From the NCBI GenBank assembly GCA_947579605.1, contig OX388322.1:7068001-7132000 (forward strand): 64,000 nucleotides of DNA. Reading direction: 5' to 3'. The DNA is from Athripsodes cinereus (lineage: Eukaryota > Arthropoda > Insecta > Trichoptera > Leptoceridae). Below the pieces are notes generated by a model that saw nothing but the letters and a program-made list of their open reading frames with translations, did not search any database and had not been told where the DNA came from. Numbering within the stretch: position 1 is the stretch's first letter; the number at the start of each line of letters is the position of its first letter. Shown here in pieces: positions 35,270 to 46,900 of this stretch. The translations under genes were made by a program, and so were the position numbers.

Positions 35270-35376
35270 TTCCTCTGTTCATCACATCTTCGTTCTGAAC
35301 GATTTGGACTTTTTGACAGTTCGTTTCGTTTTGTAAAATCGTGATTTTTCGGTAAAATTGTGTTGAATAATCGATA
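35270..35376 (+). other. COX6C promoter-proximal region and 5' non-coding exon
   Basis: The DNA shortly before 35376 is less A+T-rich than its surroundings and ends at a consensus donor, ATA|GTGAGT (35377). Joining it to the acceptor at 35757 puts only untranslated leader before the COX6C ATG. The transcription start is not determined. Confidence 0.5.
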
Positions 35377-35757
35377 GTGAGTATTTTATCATTTTTTTAT
35401 ATATTATAATTTTATATTCGATGTATATTTTTTCTGTGAGAATCTCAAGAGAGTGATTTAAATATTACATAATATTTGCCATCATTGTGCACTTGCATCT
35501 TTGCGTAGTTATCTTTATAAATTTATCATTTAACTTTGAGGTTTGATTGTTTTTTACGTTTTCAAGCATATTTTGATTTCATATGTTTTAAGTTATGATA
35601 TAATTAAGTAGTGTTTCATAACATTATCGCTGTGAGGTTACAATGAGTTCTTGTCAAAAAAATATTTTGTTGAAATATTTTTTGGGTTGCATATTACTAC
35701 ATTAATTAACTTTTGAGACATTGTGGGATGTTTATTGCTTATTATTTTGTGTTACAG

Positions 35758-36556
35758 ATGTCTGGAGCTGCAGGTGCTATATCTAGAGTTGCCAAGCCCA
35801 AGATGCGTGGCATGCTTGCGGACAGAATCAAGTTCCACCTTGGAACCAGCATTATTTTGTCCTTTGCTGGAGCTTTCCTATACAAAACTTTTGTCGGGGA
35901 CAGACGCAAGGCTGTGTATGCTGAGTTTTACAAGTAAAGTATTATTTTTACTTATCAATTGTCAAGAGTAGGGAGTAATAGATTTTATTTTACATGAGAT
36001 GGCGTCGCTGATGATTGACGCTTAACAGTGCCACTGGTGTGTACACATGTGATGATAAGATGAAATCATATTAACAAGTTTTCTTTTATGTAAAACTCAT
36101 TCTAGATCTACTGCTTTTTTAAGAAACTTTGTCATTTCACAGATCCTAGAGTTATGCACGAAGTGTGCACATTTGGTCGTTTTAGACACAGTTTTAAGAA
36201 TGGTTGACTGGAAGACATTGCCTTCAAAACATATTGGCCATTTTCCAGAATACTATTTATTTATTAATCATTAATAGTACACTACAGACAATATACTGTA
36301 TATATATACATAAAAACAATGCAGGCAAAAAGGTTTAATATATCACCCTATTTACGTGTACACTATTAAATTATATATATTTTCAATGTAGGTTTTTGTC
36401 ATAAATCCAAATATAACTTATACATCCATCACAGTAATTTAAAAGCTTGTGTCGTCACTTTGTTTCAGTGTTTTGTTTTAAATTTGTTTCAGGAACTTTG
36501 ATGTTGATAAGGACTTTGAAGAGAAGAGGGCGAAAGGAATTTTCACATCATGCTAA
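35758..36556 (+). CDS. COX6C: cytochrome c oxidase subunit 6C
   Basis: Small inner-membrane subunit of complex IV (Drosophila cyclope). Exons 35758-35933 and 36493-36556 join through GT-AG sites in mid-codon to give 79 residues, close to the family's usual 75-80. The N-terminus, SRVAKPKMRGMLADRIKFHL, is basic; one membrane helix follows (TSIILSFAGAFLYKTFV, about residues 35-51), then DRRKAVYAEFYKNFDVDKDF, the family's most recognisable stretch, and EEKRAKGIFTSC. The ATG lies one base after the intron acceptor (ACAG|ATG), so the leader is on an upstream exon. No cleavable presequence is expected for 6C. Confidence 0.93.
36385..36470 (-). mobile_element. SINE S2 3' fragment in the COX6C intron
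   Basis: AAATATAACTTATACATCCA and CACAGTAATTTAAAAGCTTG, then TGTCGTCACTTTG, match the reverse complement of the S2 SINE body. The tRNA-like head is missing. Confidence 0.45.
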
Positions 36557-36741
36557 ACATTAATCTTATTTTACTATTCTCGTCACTTTAGTAATTTAAC
36601 ATTCACCATAGAAAATTACTATTCTAGCAATATTATATGGAAGGTAACTTCTATTGTCTGGTTTGATTGTGAGTCAAGATGTTTTTCCATCACTAATGGC
36701 TGTGTAGTTATTTTTTATTAAAATGTATCCGCAAACCAGTA

Positions 36742-36747
36742 AATAAA
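36742..36747 (+). terminator. COX6C polyadenylation signal
   Basis: AATAAA about 185 bases after the stop, with a second AATAAA about 17 bases later and a T/G-rich stretch following. Confidence 0.6.
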
Positions 36748-36789
36748 ATACATTATTAATAAATTCTATATTTTTGTAGTGTATTATTG

Positions 36790-37660
36790 AGAAGACCCAA
36801 TTATTTCTTATTAGCTGAGTCCAAACTACTCCACAAACACAAGTTTTTTTACCTCTTTGTTTAAATAGAAAATAAATAAAAATTCAATAATTCATTTTCC
36901 TTGTTTTCTTTATCTAAGGAGAAAAGAAAAGAAAGACAAATCTTTTGCTGCATTCGATGAGTATTGTGGATGCAGCTGTCACTAATATTTTCAATAGGAT
37001 GGTAAGTAAAAAAGTGACTTTTTTATGAAAGTGTATTTTTTTCACATTAACTTCTCCAGGGCAATTGTGGTTTACTCGTGCCATTTTGTTTTAATTATTA
37101 TCGGATAGATTAACTTCATTTTATGTAATAGTAAATTTCAGATTATTGAATAACATCTGAAGGTGGTAAACCTGATGTTTTTTTTAAAGTGCCCTAAACA
37201 CCGCTACGCACAGAGTCACAGGTAATGTTTTACAGAACACATGATTGTATTAGTAACCGAGTAGCATCACTGTGATTGGCTGGTGTGGTGTGTAGCATAC
37301 TCATTACTGAAGGATGTCGAAATAACTTTTTTTGTCCGATATTTCAGGAGTCCAAGGACTCTTATTTATCCGTTTAGGTGACAATTTATTTACCTTTTAA
37401 CTCTCTCTAGTCTGTCAGTACTACTATGCCAGTGCTGGCATCTCCGGCCCTAACATGTCAGTGAGCGGGGGACCCAAAAAAAAGATTACTGAAGGTAATT
37501 AAGAAGGTGTGTTAGTAATGATTTACCCTATGAGCGGGGCACCCTTACACGAATACTACTCTAATTGTTTATTTTGGTTGCTCGATTACACGAGCCAATA
37601 ACTCCTGAGGGCAGAGTTTTGAGATACTATCGATGTCAACTAAAGACAAATATGTACTTC
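36790..37660. other. intergenic DNA, nothing recognised
   Basis: No exon seen. Around 37400-37560 there are two similar words, GAGCGGGGGACCC and GAGCGGGGCACCC, in a patch of higher GC that may be a decayed repeat. Confidence 0.35.
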
Positions 37661-37666
37661 AAATTA

Positions 37667-37830
37667 GTTCATCGGTAGCCTGGAGGTAGAGTCTCAGCCT
37701 CATGCACAAGAAGTGCGTGGTTCAATCCCAGATGCCGGCAGACTCCCCTTTCACCACACGAGTTTTTAGTTTAATGTGAAAGGTGTATAAAGTTGTATTT
37801 GGATTTAAAGTAAAAATTCAGATTATTCTT
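37667..37830 (+). mobile_element. tRNA-derived SINE family S2 copy
   Basis: Head: CATCGGTAGCCTGGAGGTAG (A-box region) and GTGGTTCAATCCCAG (B box). Body: CTCCCCTTTCACCACACGAG, GTGAAAGGTGTATAAAGTTG and TATTTGGATTTAAAGT. Nearly collinear with the reversed copy at 15685. Confidence 0.7.
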
Positions 37831-37849
37831 TTTAAAAATATTTTTTTGT

Positions 37850-38450
37850 GGATTCGAGAAAAAAATTCTTTCTAGGAAATGAAAACTTAAGAGTTGTTGA
37901 CCTATGTAACTAAGATGGTCGGTTTGCTGGAGATGCCTACGAGTAGAGAGGAAGGATTTACTTTATGATTGAGGTAATTAATAATCTCCTTAAATGTATT
38001 TGGAGTATGGTAAATTGATATAAGTAATAAGCCATTTTTCTGAGAATATTATAGCAATTTTATTTTACGATTTCGTAACTTTAAACAGGAAATGATTAGG
38101 CGCCTCTTGTTTTGTAATAGCCAATCCGAACTTCTCATTCGTGATTAGACCATGCAGAATTAATATTTCAGCCAATCGCAGAGAAGGCAAATGAAACGTA
38201 GTTACATGGACACAGTGCAATATTCTACGTGCGTCGTGTTACTCTTTTTATGTATGACAATATGGCAACACCATGGAAATGAATAACAATAATATTTTTT
38301 TCAGCTGATAAACTTGAGACAAAAAAATAATATTTTATTGAAATGAATCATGAAATACAATTTTTAAAATCTTTACTTGTCGAAACACACACTTCGGAAA
38401 TACAACCAGTTTGTTTAAATAATATCTCGGTGTAAAGTTGTATAAATTAA
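37850..38450. other. upstream region of NCOA6, no exon seen
   Basis: Contains CCAAT-type words near 38121 and 38173 (GCCAATC). They might belong to the NCOA6 promoter but are too common to be decisive. Confidence 0.3.
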
Positions 38451-38499
38451 AGTTTTATCTACTTTCCAACTTGCCAGTGCGCATGTCAATTGAGAAATT

Positions 38500-38820
38500 G
38501 CAAATGGCGCCCGTTGTTATTGTTCGTACCGAATCGACTATTTGTAAATTATATGCGGTACTCTTTGTGGGGTTTATCCAACTTTAATCTGTATAATATG
38601 GTAGTGGACACATTTAAATACTACTGTGAAACAATATTCTTAAAGTGTTGAGTGTCTGAAGTGTTGTTTTAGTGATAAAAGTGTGTCATGCAAATGGGGT
38701 AAGCTGGATTTATCCGATGTCGCTTATGTTGTTTTGGTGCATTGAGTTGTTGAATATTTCATATTAAGGTGTTAAAACCCGAATGATAAGTTAATGGTGA
38801 ATCATGAACGACATAATAAA
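38500..38820 (+). other. candidate 5' non-coding first exon of NCOA6
   Basis: A stretch less A+T-rich than its neighbours ends at a perfect donor, AAA|GTAAGT (38821). It has an ATG (38804) just before the donor, but splicing to 43923 would give a short upstream frame, not the NCOA6 frame. I read it as a possible leader exon. Transcript evidence is needed to confirm; this is the weakest part of the gene model. Confidence 0.3.
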
Positions 38821-39260
38821 GTAAGTTTAACATTCATACGAATATCTTATGGTGTATACATTTGACAAATGTTACATGCCTTGCCTACTACACTCCCCCG
38901 TACGTTCCAAGATGGCTGCTCCTCTCGTTGGTTTCAGCTTTGCGTCATTAAAATGTTCATTGTGGAATTTTATAAATTTCATGCATATCTCCCTTTAAAT
39001 CGATGTATAATTTTGTTGATTTATATTATCAATGTATGTTTCGAATGACAATACCGCCAAAATACTCATTGATAAGGGAATGTCAAGACTTGTGCAGTTG
39101 AGTTACAATTCCTGCGAATCGTCTTCCCTCCTAGGTAGCGAAGTAAAACGTCGAAGGAATATGATATCTCTGCGATATGGAATCGTGCACGACGTGTATT
39201 TATGTATTTCACTTATAAGTGTGTTAATTTATGCCCTTTATTTCTGAAATATTAGAATAT

Positions 39261-39575
39261 TTACCCGCTCGCATCGATATTGAGAGATTCGACACAACCA
39301 TTTGACGTTTCGTACAGTAGAATATAATCACGATATAAAATTTGTGCTATCATTCCGCAGAACATATTTTCACATGGTAGTGGAATAAATCCCTCCCTCT
39401 TTAGTTGATTACAACATGTAGTGCCCTCTAGAACCATGACTGTTCCTATACATCCCGGTATAAATTGTCCTTCAAAATCTGACACTAGGTACGTCACGCG
39501 GTAATATAGAAAGCATTCCTCCAACAATTCACATTTACAGCTTGCTTGGTAAATAATATGATCAGAAGTTTCCAT
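39261..39575 (-). CDS. unrecognised 104-residue open frame
   Basis: A minus-strand frame from ATG (39575) to TAA, Cys-rich (about 9 Cys) with balanced composition unlike the A+T-driven frames around it. It contains YRVTYLVSDFEGQFIPGCIG and LKREGFIPLPCENMFCGMI. The overlapping frame just upstream reads INLLANQGHADVANHINDIQ, ankyrin-like in flavour. It may be an exon or retrocopy of an unknown gene inside the presumed NCOA6 first intron, or chance. No family recognised. Confidence 0.25.
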   Translation of the reverse strand: METSDHIIYQASCKCELLEECFLYYRVTYLVSDFEGQFIPGCIGTVMVLEGTTCCNQLKREGFIPLPCENMFCGMIAQILYRDYILLYETSNGCVESLNIDASG

Positions 39576-40856
39576 GTATAACTCTGATCCCTATTATTTT
39601 TTCCCATGCTTTGGATATCATTAATGTGGTTGGCAACATCTGCATGTCCTTGGTTAGCTAGAAGATTAATAAAGCTTTTGATAACAATATAAATAAATTT
39701 TATTGAAAATATTTTCCCTGGTACATAATAATACTATTTCCTTTAAATATATTAAACTTCAAGCATGGTGCATGTTTTTTGAATAACATTTACTGTTCAG
39801 AGCATGCCGTTGTTAAATAAAGTGGGAAAGGGGCTATTTTTGTAGTTTTAACTGAGATTCATGAGAGTGCAGCTAATCTTGTTGCATAGATAAATTTTGC
39901 GGTGCTTTGTGCTTAGCCCGAGTGTTGTAATATTATGTTTATTTTCATTAGTAGTGGTTGCACAATGTAACTTTTATTGTGCTAGTAAAAAAGTGGTGAG
40001 CTTGAGTTGTTGTGTGATGAAAAAGTAAATGAATTTATGTTACTTACATTTGAACACATAATAGTGCCATTGGAGGGAATACACTTGTGACAAATGTAAT
40101 TATTGTCATTTTCACTTACTTTGTGGTAATGTAAAACTCATACTAAGCTCAGAACAACTTTTGGTAGTAGTGTATTAACGTTTGTTGTCCAAAAACACAA
40201 TATTACTGCCCATATATGAATTATTAGATGCAACAGTTCCATTGTATGTAGAGTGGTATAGGGATCGAGGTCTCTTTTGCCAGAAGCAATTTGATTTCAC
40301 TGTAAGATGCAGTTTTTGATATTAATAAAAATATTAGCATTATTTTTCCTGTTGAGAGACATCTAGCTATATAGATATATTTTAATATTCACTTTTGTAC
40401 TTAATAACTAAATTTAAAATCTATTTTTTTAGTAACCACTATGTATCGCTATTGTCAGCTAAATTTGATAATTTGCCATTTTGATACGAGTATGAGAACT
40501 AAAATTAAAAAAGGTAAATATGTAGGATAGGTGAACTATTCAAAAAACTAATTATGAATTTTCAAGTTATAATCATGTGAGTATGTAGTTTTCTACCAGA
40601 GAAATGATAATCCATCCAAAATAAGTTGATTTAATGCACACAAAATTAATTATTTGCATATTTTGTCCACGATTTACACATCACAATCAAAACAAGTATC
40701 GGACACCATGTTGACACTAAAATAGAGGAAATGAATTGCAGGTTTACCAATATGACATAAACAATGCATATCATAGAGAAAAATGATAAATTTTCAATAA
40801 AAAAAATAATAAAATCCATAAATACCATATATATCACTAATTTTATAAAATTAAAG

Positions 40857-41719
40857 TAATAAATGTGTTTTTGCATATATTAGCACCGTACTACCTAACA
40901 AACCTAACCCGCAATCAGTCAATGTAATAAATGTGTTTTTGCATATATTAGCACAGTACTACCTAACAAACCTAACCCGCAATCAGTCAACGTAATAAAT
41001 GTGTTTTTGCATATATTAGCACCGTACTACCTAACAAACCTAACCAGCAATCAGTCAACGTAATAAATGTGTTTTTGCATATATTAGCACCGTACTACCT
41101 AACAAACCTAACCAGCAATCAGTCAACGTAATAAATGTGTTTTTGCATATATTAGCACCGTACTACCTAACAAACCTAACCCGCAATCAGTCAACGTAAT
41201 AAATGTGTTTTTGCATATATTAGCACCGTACTACCTAACAAACCTAACCCGCAATCAGTCAACGTAATAAATGTGTTTTTGCATATATTAGCACCGTACT
41301 ACCTAACAAACCTAACCCGCAATCAGTCAACGTAATAAATGTGTTTTTGCATATATTAGCACCGTACTACCTAACAAACCTAACCCGCAATCAGTCAACG
41401 TAATAAATGTGTTTTTGCATATATTAGCACCGTACTACCTAACAAACCTAACCCGCAATCAGTCAACGTAATAAATGTGTTTTTGCATATATTAGCACCG
41501 TACTACCTAACAAACCTAACCCGCAATCAGTCAACGTAATAAATGTGTTTTTGCATATATTAGCACCGTACTACCTAACAAACCTAACCCGCAATCAGTC
41601 AATGTAATAAATGCGTGTTTTTGCATATATTAGCACCGTACTACCTAACAAACCTAACCCGCAATCAGTCAACGTAATAAATGTGTTTTTGCATATATTA
41701 GCACCAGACTACCTAACAA
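40857..41719. repeat. 68-bp minisatellite, about 12.7 copies
   Basis: Units begin TAATAAATGTGTTTTTGCAT and end CAATCAGTCAACG. Starts fall at 40857, 40925, 40993 and every 68 bases on; one late unit (from 41605) has two extra bases. Copies differ at only a few sites, so the array is young or homogenised. It lies in the presumed NCOA6 first intron. Confidence 0.95.
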
Positions 41720-43525
41720 CACAAATACAGTATATACGAAAAAGGATTTATAATAATAATATGAGGTATGTCTAATTTCGATTAAATAAATTGTAATAAT
41801 TTTCCCATTTCATTATTTTGACTTTTTACCCCGTTTAATTTTGACTTCCATTGTATTTTGTCCAGTAAACATTGTTTTTGTTATGTTGGTAATTATGATA
41901 ACCATACAAATTTCAATATGGCCTCCGATATTTATAGGATACTTGTGATACGTCAAGGGCATACGAAAAATGCAAATATTTATTGTTGTGCTTAAAAAAT
42001 CCACAATTATGCGCCGGATTCTTGTTCTCCAGGTTGAATACTATACATCTACATAAAAATAATTCAAAATTATCAAGTATTTATGCGTTCACAACAACTT
42101 CATAAATTCCTTAAAAAATATAATTTTACATAAAAAATATATAAGGAAAGATTTATTAATTTAAAATCTACTTTTTAAAACCATTGTGTTTGTACAGTTT
42201 TTGATTTTAATGGAAGGCATGCAATATGTCAACATAACCTCAACATTACTATAGTCTTTTTAAGGCCATTCACTCGTTTGCGAGTAAACAATAATATTAA
42301 CATTACTAGGCAGATATTAAATTTACTGCTAAAATTTGTTAGCAACACATTTTCACTATCCTAAATGTGACAGTAATTAATAGTTATAAATTTCTATATT
42401 CATTAGTATTAAAGTAATTACAATATAGGTACAAGAATATTTAAATTAAATCAAACACTGTTTTCTTTCACTATGAGATTGTTTTAATTATTATAACGTT
42501 TTCAACTACAATGTAGTCATCATCAGTAATAACACAATACTATGATGGAAAGACAGAATATCTTAGTTATTGCTTAATCGCAATGAGGAATATTGCTATA
42601 ATTGGTTATAGTTTACATATAAACATTTTTCTCATGGCATCTCCACAGCCAGTGAACTAACCATAAGCAATAATCATACAGGTCAGTATAACCAACTGGT
42701 CTACATTGGGAAATATTATATAACATGTATGTAATGGGCATTAATGACATTTACTCATAACACGACCACAAAGATAGCTACTACATTGCCAATATGTTGT
42801 ACAAAACTATTAACAGACGAGTGTGTCTATTTAAATATTGGATCCCAAACCCTACGCAGGTTATATAAAACTTGATACACAATTGCAGACTGCCACCGAC
42901 CGAATCACCGACTATGGCTGTTGGTCTGCAATTGTGTCCGTAGTTTTGTCAGGCCCCTGGCATGTGAGAAATGAGAAGATTATTAAGTAATTATCTGACT
43001 AATAACTAATATGCTATACATGGATGGGAAAGAACTGACCGTTAGCAATTTATATATATTTATGTATAAACTTGCCTGCTTTACATTTACTTATAAATGT
43101 CAAATATTATAATGACCTACCCAGTGAAAATATTGTGTAAAAGGCTAATTAGCCGTAAATAAATAATTATCACATTTTTTTTCTATTGATCTGCACATGT
43201 TGTAATCTGTATTACGTCCCCATAAAACTTTCAATGTAAAAATATTGTGAATTGTGAAGTGGAATAGGATAGCAGATTTTCCAATTGAAAACCGGGTTAG
43301 ATAGAAGATATGGCAGTACAGCTAATGATTTCGCTTTGCATTGAATTATGATTTTTGAGACTGCATAATGATTAAATTGTAACCAATGTAAAGTTAAAGA
43401 ATAAAGTAGATTAAAATATAGTTTATTCTCCCGCGTGCGTTAAGACGTACAGACAATTGAAAACTGTTATTAAAATACTTTAAAGTTTTTCAAGGTTTTA
43501 GTTTTGAATACATCGCAATAACTCA
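41720..43525. other. presumed NCOA6 intron, mostly unrecognised
   Basis: One small inverted repeat lies at about 42871-42940 (ACACAATTGCAGAC and GTCTGCAATTGTGT). Near 42495-42530, GTTTTCAACTACAATGTAGTC followed by ATCATCAG resembles ends of Penelope-like elements. No exon seen. Confidence 0.35.
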
Positions 43526-43529
43526 CAAT

Positions 43530-43670
43530 ATTGGGTTAGTTGGAAGAGATGGTGCCTTTGTGATAAACTTGCTCTCTGTATATTAATTGTATCTAAGTAA
43601 TGTTTGTAATCCTTCTATGTAATGTTTGTAATCAATGTACAGTAAAGAGTGAATAAATAAATAAATATTA
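43530..43670 (+). repeat. retroelement 3'-end repeat, second copy
   Basis: TATTGGGTTAGTTGGAAGAG through TGTAATCAATGTACAG and an AATAAATAAATAAAT tail, collinear with 22075-22210 with a small duplication of the TAATGTTTGTAATC part. Confidence 0.6.
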
Positions 43671-43925
43671 TTTTATTGGTATTTTTATTAAGTCATCAAT
43701 TTGTTTGCAAGTGATTTAGAATAGGAACTGCTGTAATAAAGATATATAAAGTGGCTAGATGGAAGAAATCACTAATCACTGTATATCTCATTTTTTAAAT
43801 GTAAATTGATTTGATGATTTTGTTTTGTAATTGATGATGTGCCAAAATAATTAAATGCATTGTATCAAATTTTATGTGATGTATTGGGGCTAGTGACTAA
43901 TATAATATGTCTTGTGTTGCAGGAG

Positions 43926-46900
43926 ATGTCAGAGGAGAGTCTGCGGCGTGGTGGTTGCTGTGTGGTGGTGACGTGTGAAGGCAATCTTCACTCTGCAGGC
44001 TTTCCAGCGAGGCTTCGCCACCTCCTGGCACGACTTAGGCGTCTCATTGCCTCCTCTGGGCCACTCAACGCCGACAAGGTGTGTATCACTACATTGATTC
44101 TGCCATACTATCTCAATATCTGTACACTAGTGAGTCGATCATCCAGCCAATGATTGTTGTATTGCAGGTGGAGCCGTGGAACTCAGTGCGGGTGACGCTG
44201 TCGGTGCCCCAGGCGGCGGCGCTCCGACTGCGGGCCCTTGCAGCTGCCGGTGCACCACAGCTCCGTGCCCTTGGAGTGCTCTCTGTGCAGTTGGATGGAG
44301 ATAGAGCCGTCGCAATACGGGGGCCACCTCCTCACGATGGAGCCTCTACCAGCACTGCCTCTGCCCCTGCTCCTGCACCCACACCTCCGACTGCTCCACC
44401 GCCAACCCCAGTGCAGGTGCCTCAAGGTGCACCCCTGGTCCCTAACACTATATGTCCCATGGATGGGAAACTGCCACCCGTGCCTATGGCGCCGCCGGCC
44501 GCTACACAGGACCGTCGCGAGTTTCCTTTCGGCAGCATGACGCAGGCTCGAGTTATTCGGCGGAAAGAGAACACGCTAGGGCTGGCACCACCGCCGCCAC
44601 CTCCACCTCCACCTCCGCCATATCCCCTGCGATCTCCTGGTGCGGCCTTGTCCAGCCCCTTGCTGGTGAACCTGCTGCAGACGGAGCAGCCAGAGCGCCC
44701 TGACACCACCAGTGCCTTCCCTCCAGAGTTCCCCTCAGTGCCTTCTACTGCTACAGCTAGTACTAGTGCTAGTGCGCAGCCCTTCCGCTTGTTGCCGCCT
44801 AATACTCCCATGGACCGGGAGACCCAGTCTTCCTTCCAGGAGTTCCAGAGATATCAGCAACAGTACAATGCCAGACAAAGAGCTGCCCAGGCGGCAGCTG
44901 CCCAGTCATCAGCGTCCACTAATGTCACATCTGCATCTTCCTTATCAGCTTTCTCTACAGTCATACCAGCCATACATAGCCCACCTGATTGTGATCTTGA
45001 CCAACTTTTACCCAGTTTAAGTGCGGATGATTTGAATTTGGATATAAGTGAATTAGACTCAAAAACATTGCAGGATTCTAAATTAGACTTATTGTGTGAT
45101 ACGGGGCAACCCCCCACTTCTGGTGTGCTCCCTCAACCACCTCCGCAATCACCCATGAGTTTGCCACCCCCTCAACCCCCTCCTGAGCCCCCTCTTAGTC
45201 TCAACAGCAAAGGACAGAAGAGAGAGTATATTGTCAACTCTCTTACAGGTGATATGGAGCCTTTGCCTACTGAATCTTCTTCGAGTGAAACTGAAGATGA
45301 TAAACCTTCTTTACCACCAGATCCATTCTTTGATAGCTTACATCCCGAAAAACCAGATTCATTTTTCTCTGATGATGAAACTAGTGAATGGTACGATTCT
45401 TCATCCAAGAAAGCTGATTCTGATGTCAGTGATGTAGATTCAAGGCTTAGTTCAGATAGTGCAAAAGGAGTGTCCAAGTTGAAACCTGTTGTCAAGAATA
45501 AGGAGAAAGTAATAAACAAGGAAATCAGACCTGGTAGTGGTAAAGTTATGAAAGATAAGAGTGGAGTCAAAGAGCAATTCAAGTCTGTGTCAAATAAGGA
45601 TAAGGCTTTGGTCAAAGAGAAAATACCCACTATCAAGGAGAAACTTGTTCCCAAAGATGGGAAAGTCTTAAAGACTATACAGGTCAAAGATGTGGGTACC
45701 AAAGTGGCTATTGTGAAACCCGCAGTGTCTCAGGATACTCTGGAGAAGACTGCCACAATGGAAAAGGAGAAAATCAAGTTGAGGTTGAAGTTAGGAAAGT
45801 CTGAACCAGTGGTAGCACCTGTATATAAAGCTGATGTCAGTTTTGTAAATTTGCAAGTTGCAAAGAAAGGAGTTGTTGGAGGTAAACCAGCTAGTGTAGC
45901 TTCTGGCAGTAATGTAGGTAATACGGCGGGACCAGCCACTGAGAGTGAACTGAGAGTACCACCTCTGCACATCAGTTTGAGGGGTAAGAACTCGGCAGTT
46001 ATTAAGTCATCTAAAAAGGATAAAAAGAAAGCCATCATTATTTCTAATGATATATTGTCAACAAACGAAGACGCTCATAGAAAGTTGAAAGTGAAGAAGG
46101 TGATTGATGTCTCTAAATTAGATAAGGTGCATAAGAAAGTACAAGATAATGCAATAACAAAGTCTGTTGAGGATATCAACACCAAATCTAATGACAATCT
46201 TGCGCATACTAATGAGACTGAAGATAGTTCATCCCAGCGTAAAGTAAAAACCACTGGAGATTTTGTCAGCAGAAGTTACTACAGCAAATCCATCAATAAA
46301 TATTCTCCTGTAGTAACCAAGTCTCCAAATCTTCCATTCAGTTCCAAGGTGGGCCATGTCCAGAAGGGAACCTCAGCAGAGCATAAAGCTAAAAAGTTTT
46401 CGTTATTCCCATCGAGAACAGAACAATCTAATGATGACAAAGATTTTGATGCTAATAGTTTTGACAAATATCTCAACGATGCCTTTGTAGATAAACATTT
46501 AACAATAAAACAGGATTCAGGAAGTTCTGACACCAAAAAGCTTTTGCCTAGCACGGGTGATAAAAATGTAGTGCGCAAAGTTAGTACCTCTACGCTACAT
46601 GATGTAGAATCTCGTGTTTCTGGCATCAAAAGATCTCTGGCAGAGTCAGGAGTCAATTTAGGTGCTAATGGATTAGTGTCAGTTGAAAAGAGAAGGAAGT
46701 TGAGTCAAGTGGATTCTCATACAGGTAACTTATTATATATATTGATTTGAACAATATACGACATTTGCCTTTTACAATATTTAAGCATCTTTAGACCCAT
46801 ATTTTATGTATGTTGTATTGTGTTTGTTTTTGTAGGGGACTTGCAAAGCGGTTCATCTAAAGCTTATGGAGCGACACCGCCTCCAGTGTCACGTGAAGCA

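Noticed and set aside
40857..41719. CCTAAC-like words in the minisatellite as interstitial telomere repeat
   Set aside because: Insect telomeres are TTAGG arrays; here CCTAAC occurs only twice per 68-base unit and not in tandem.
44422..44811. Gly-run antisense frame
   Set aside because: Shadow of the NCOA6 proline run (44588-44620).
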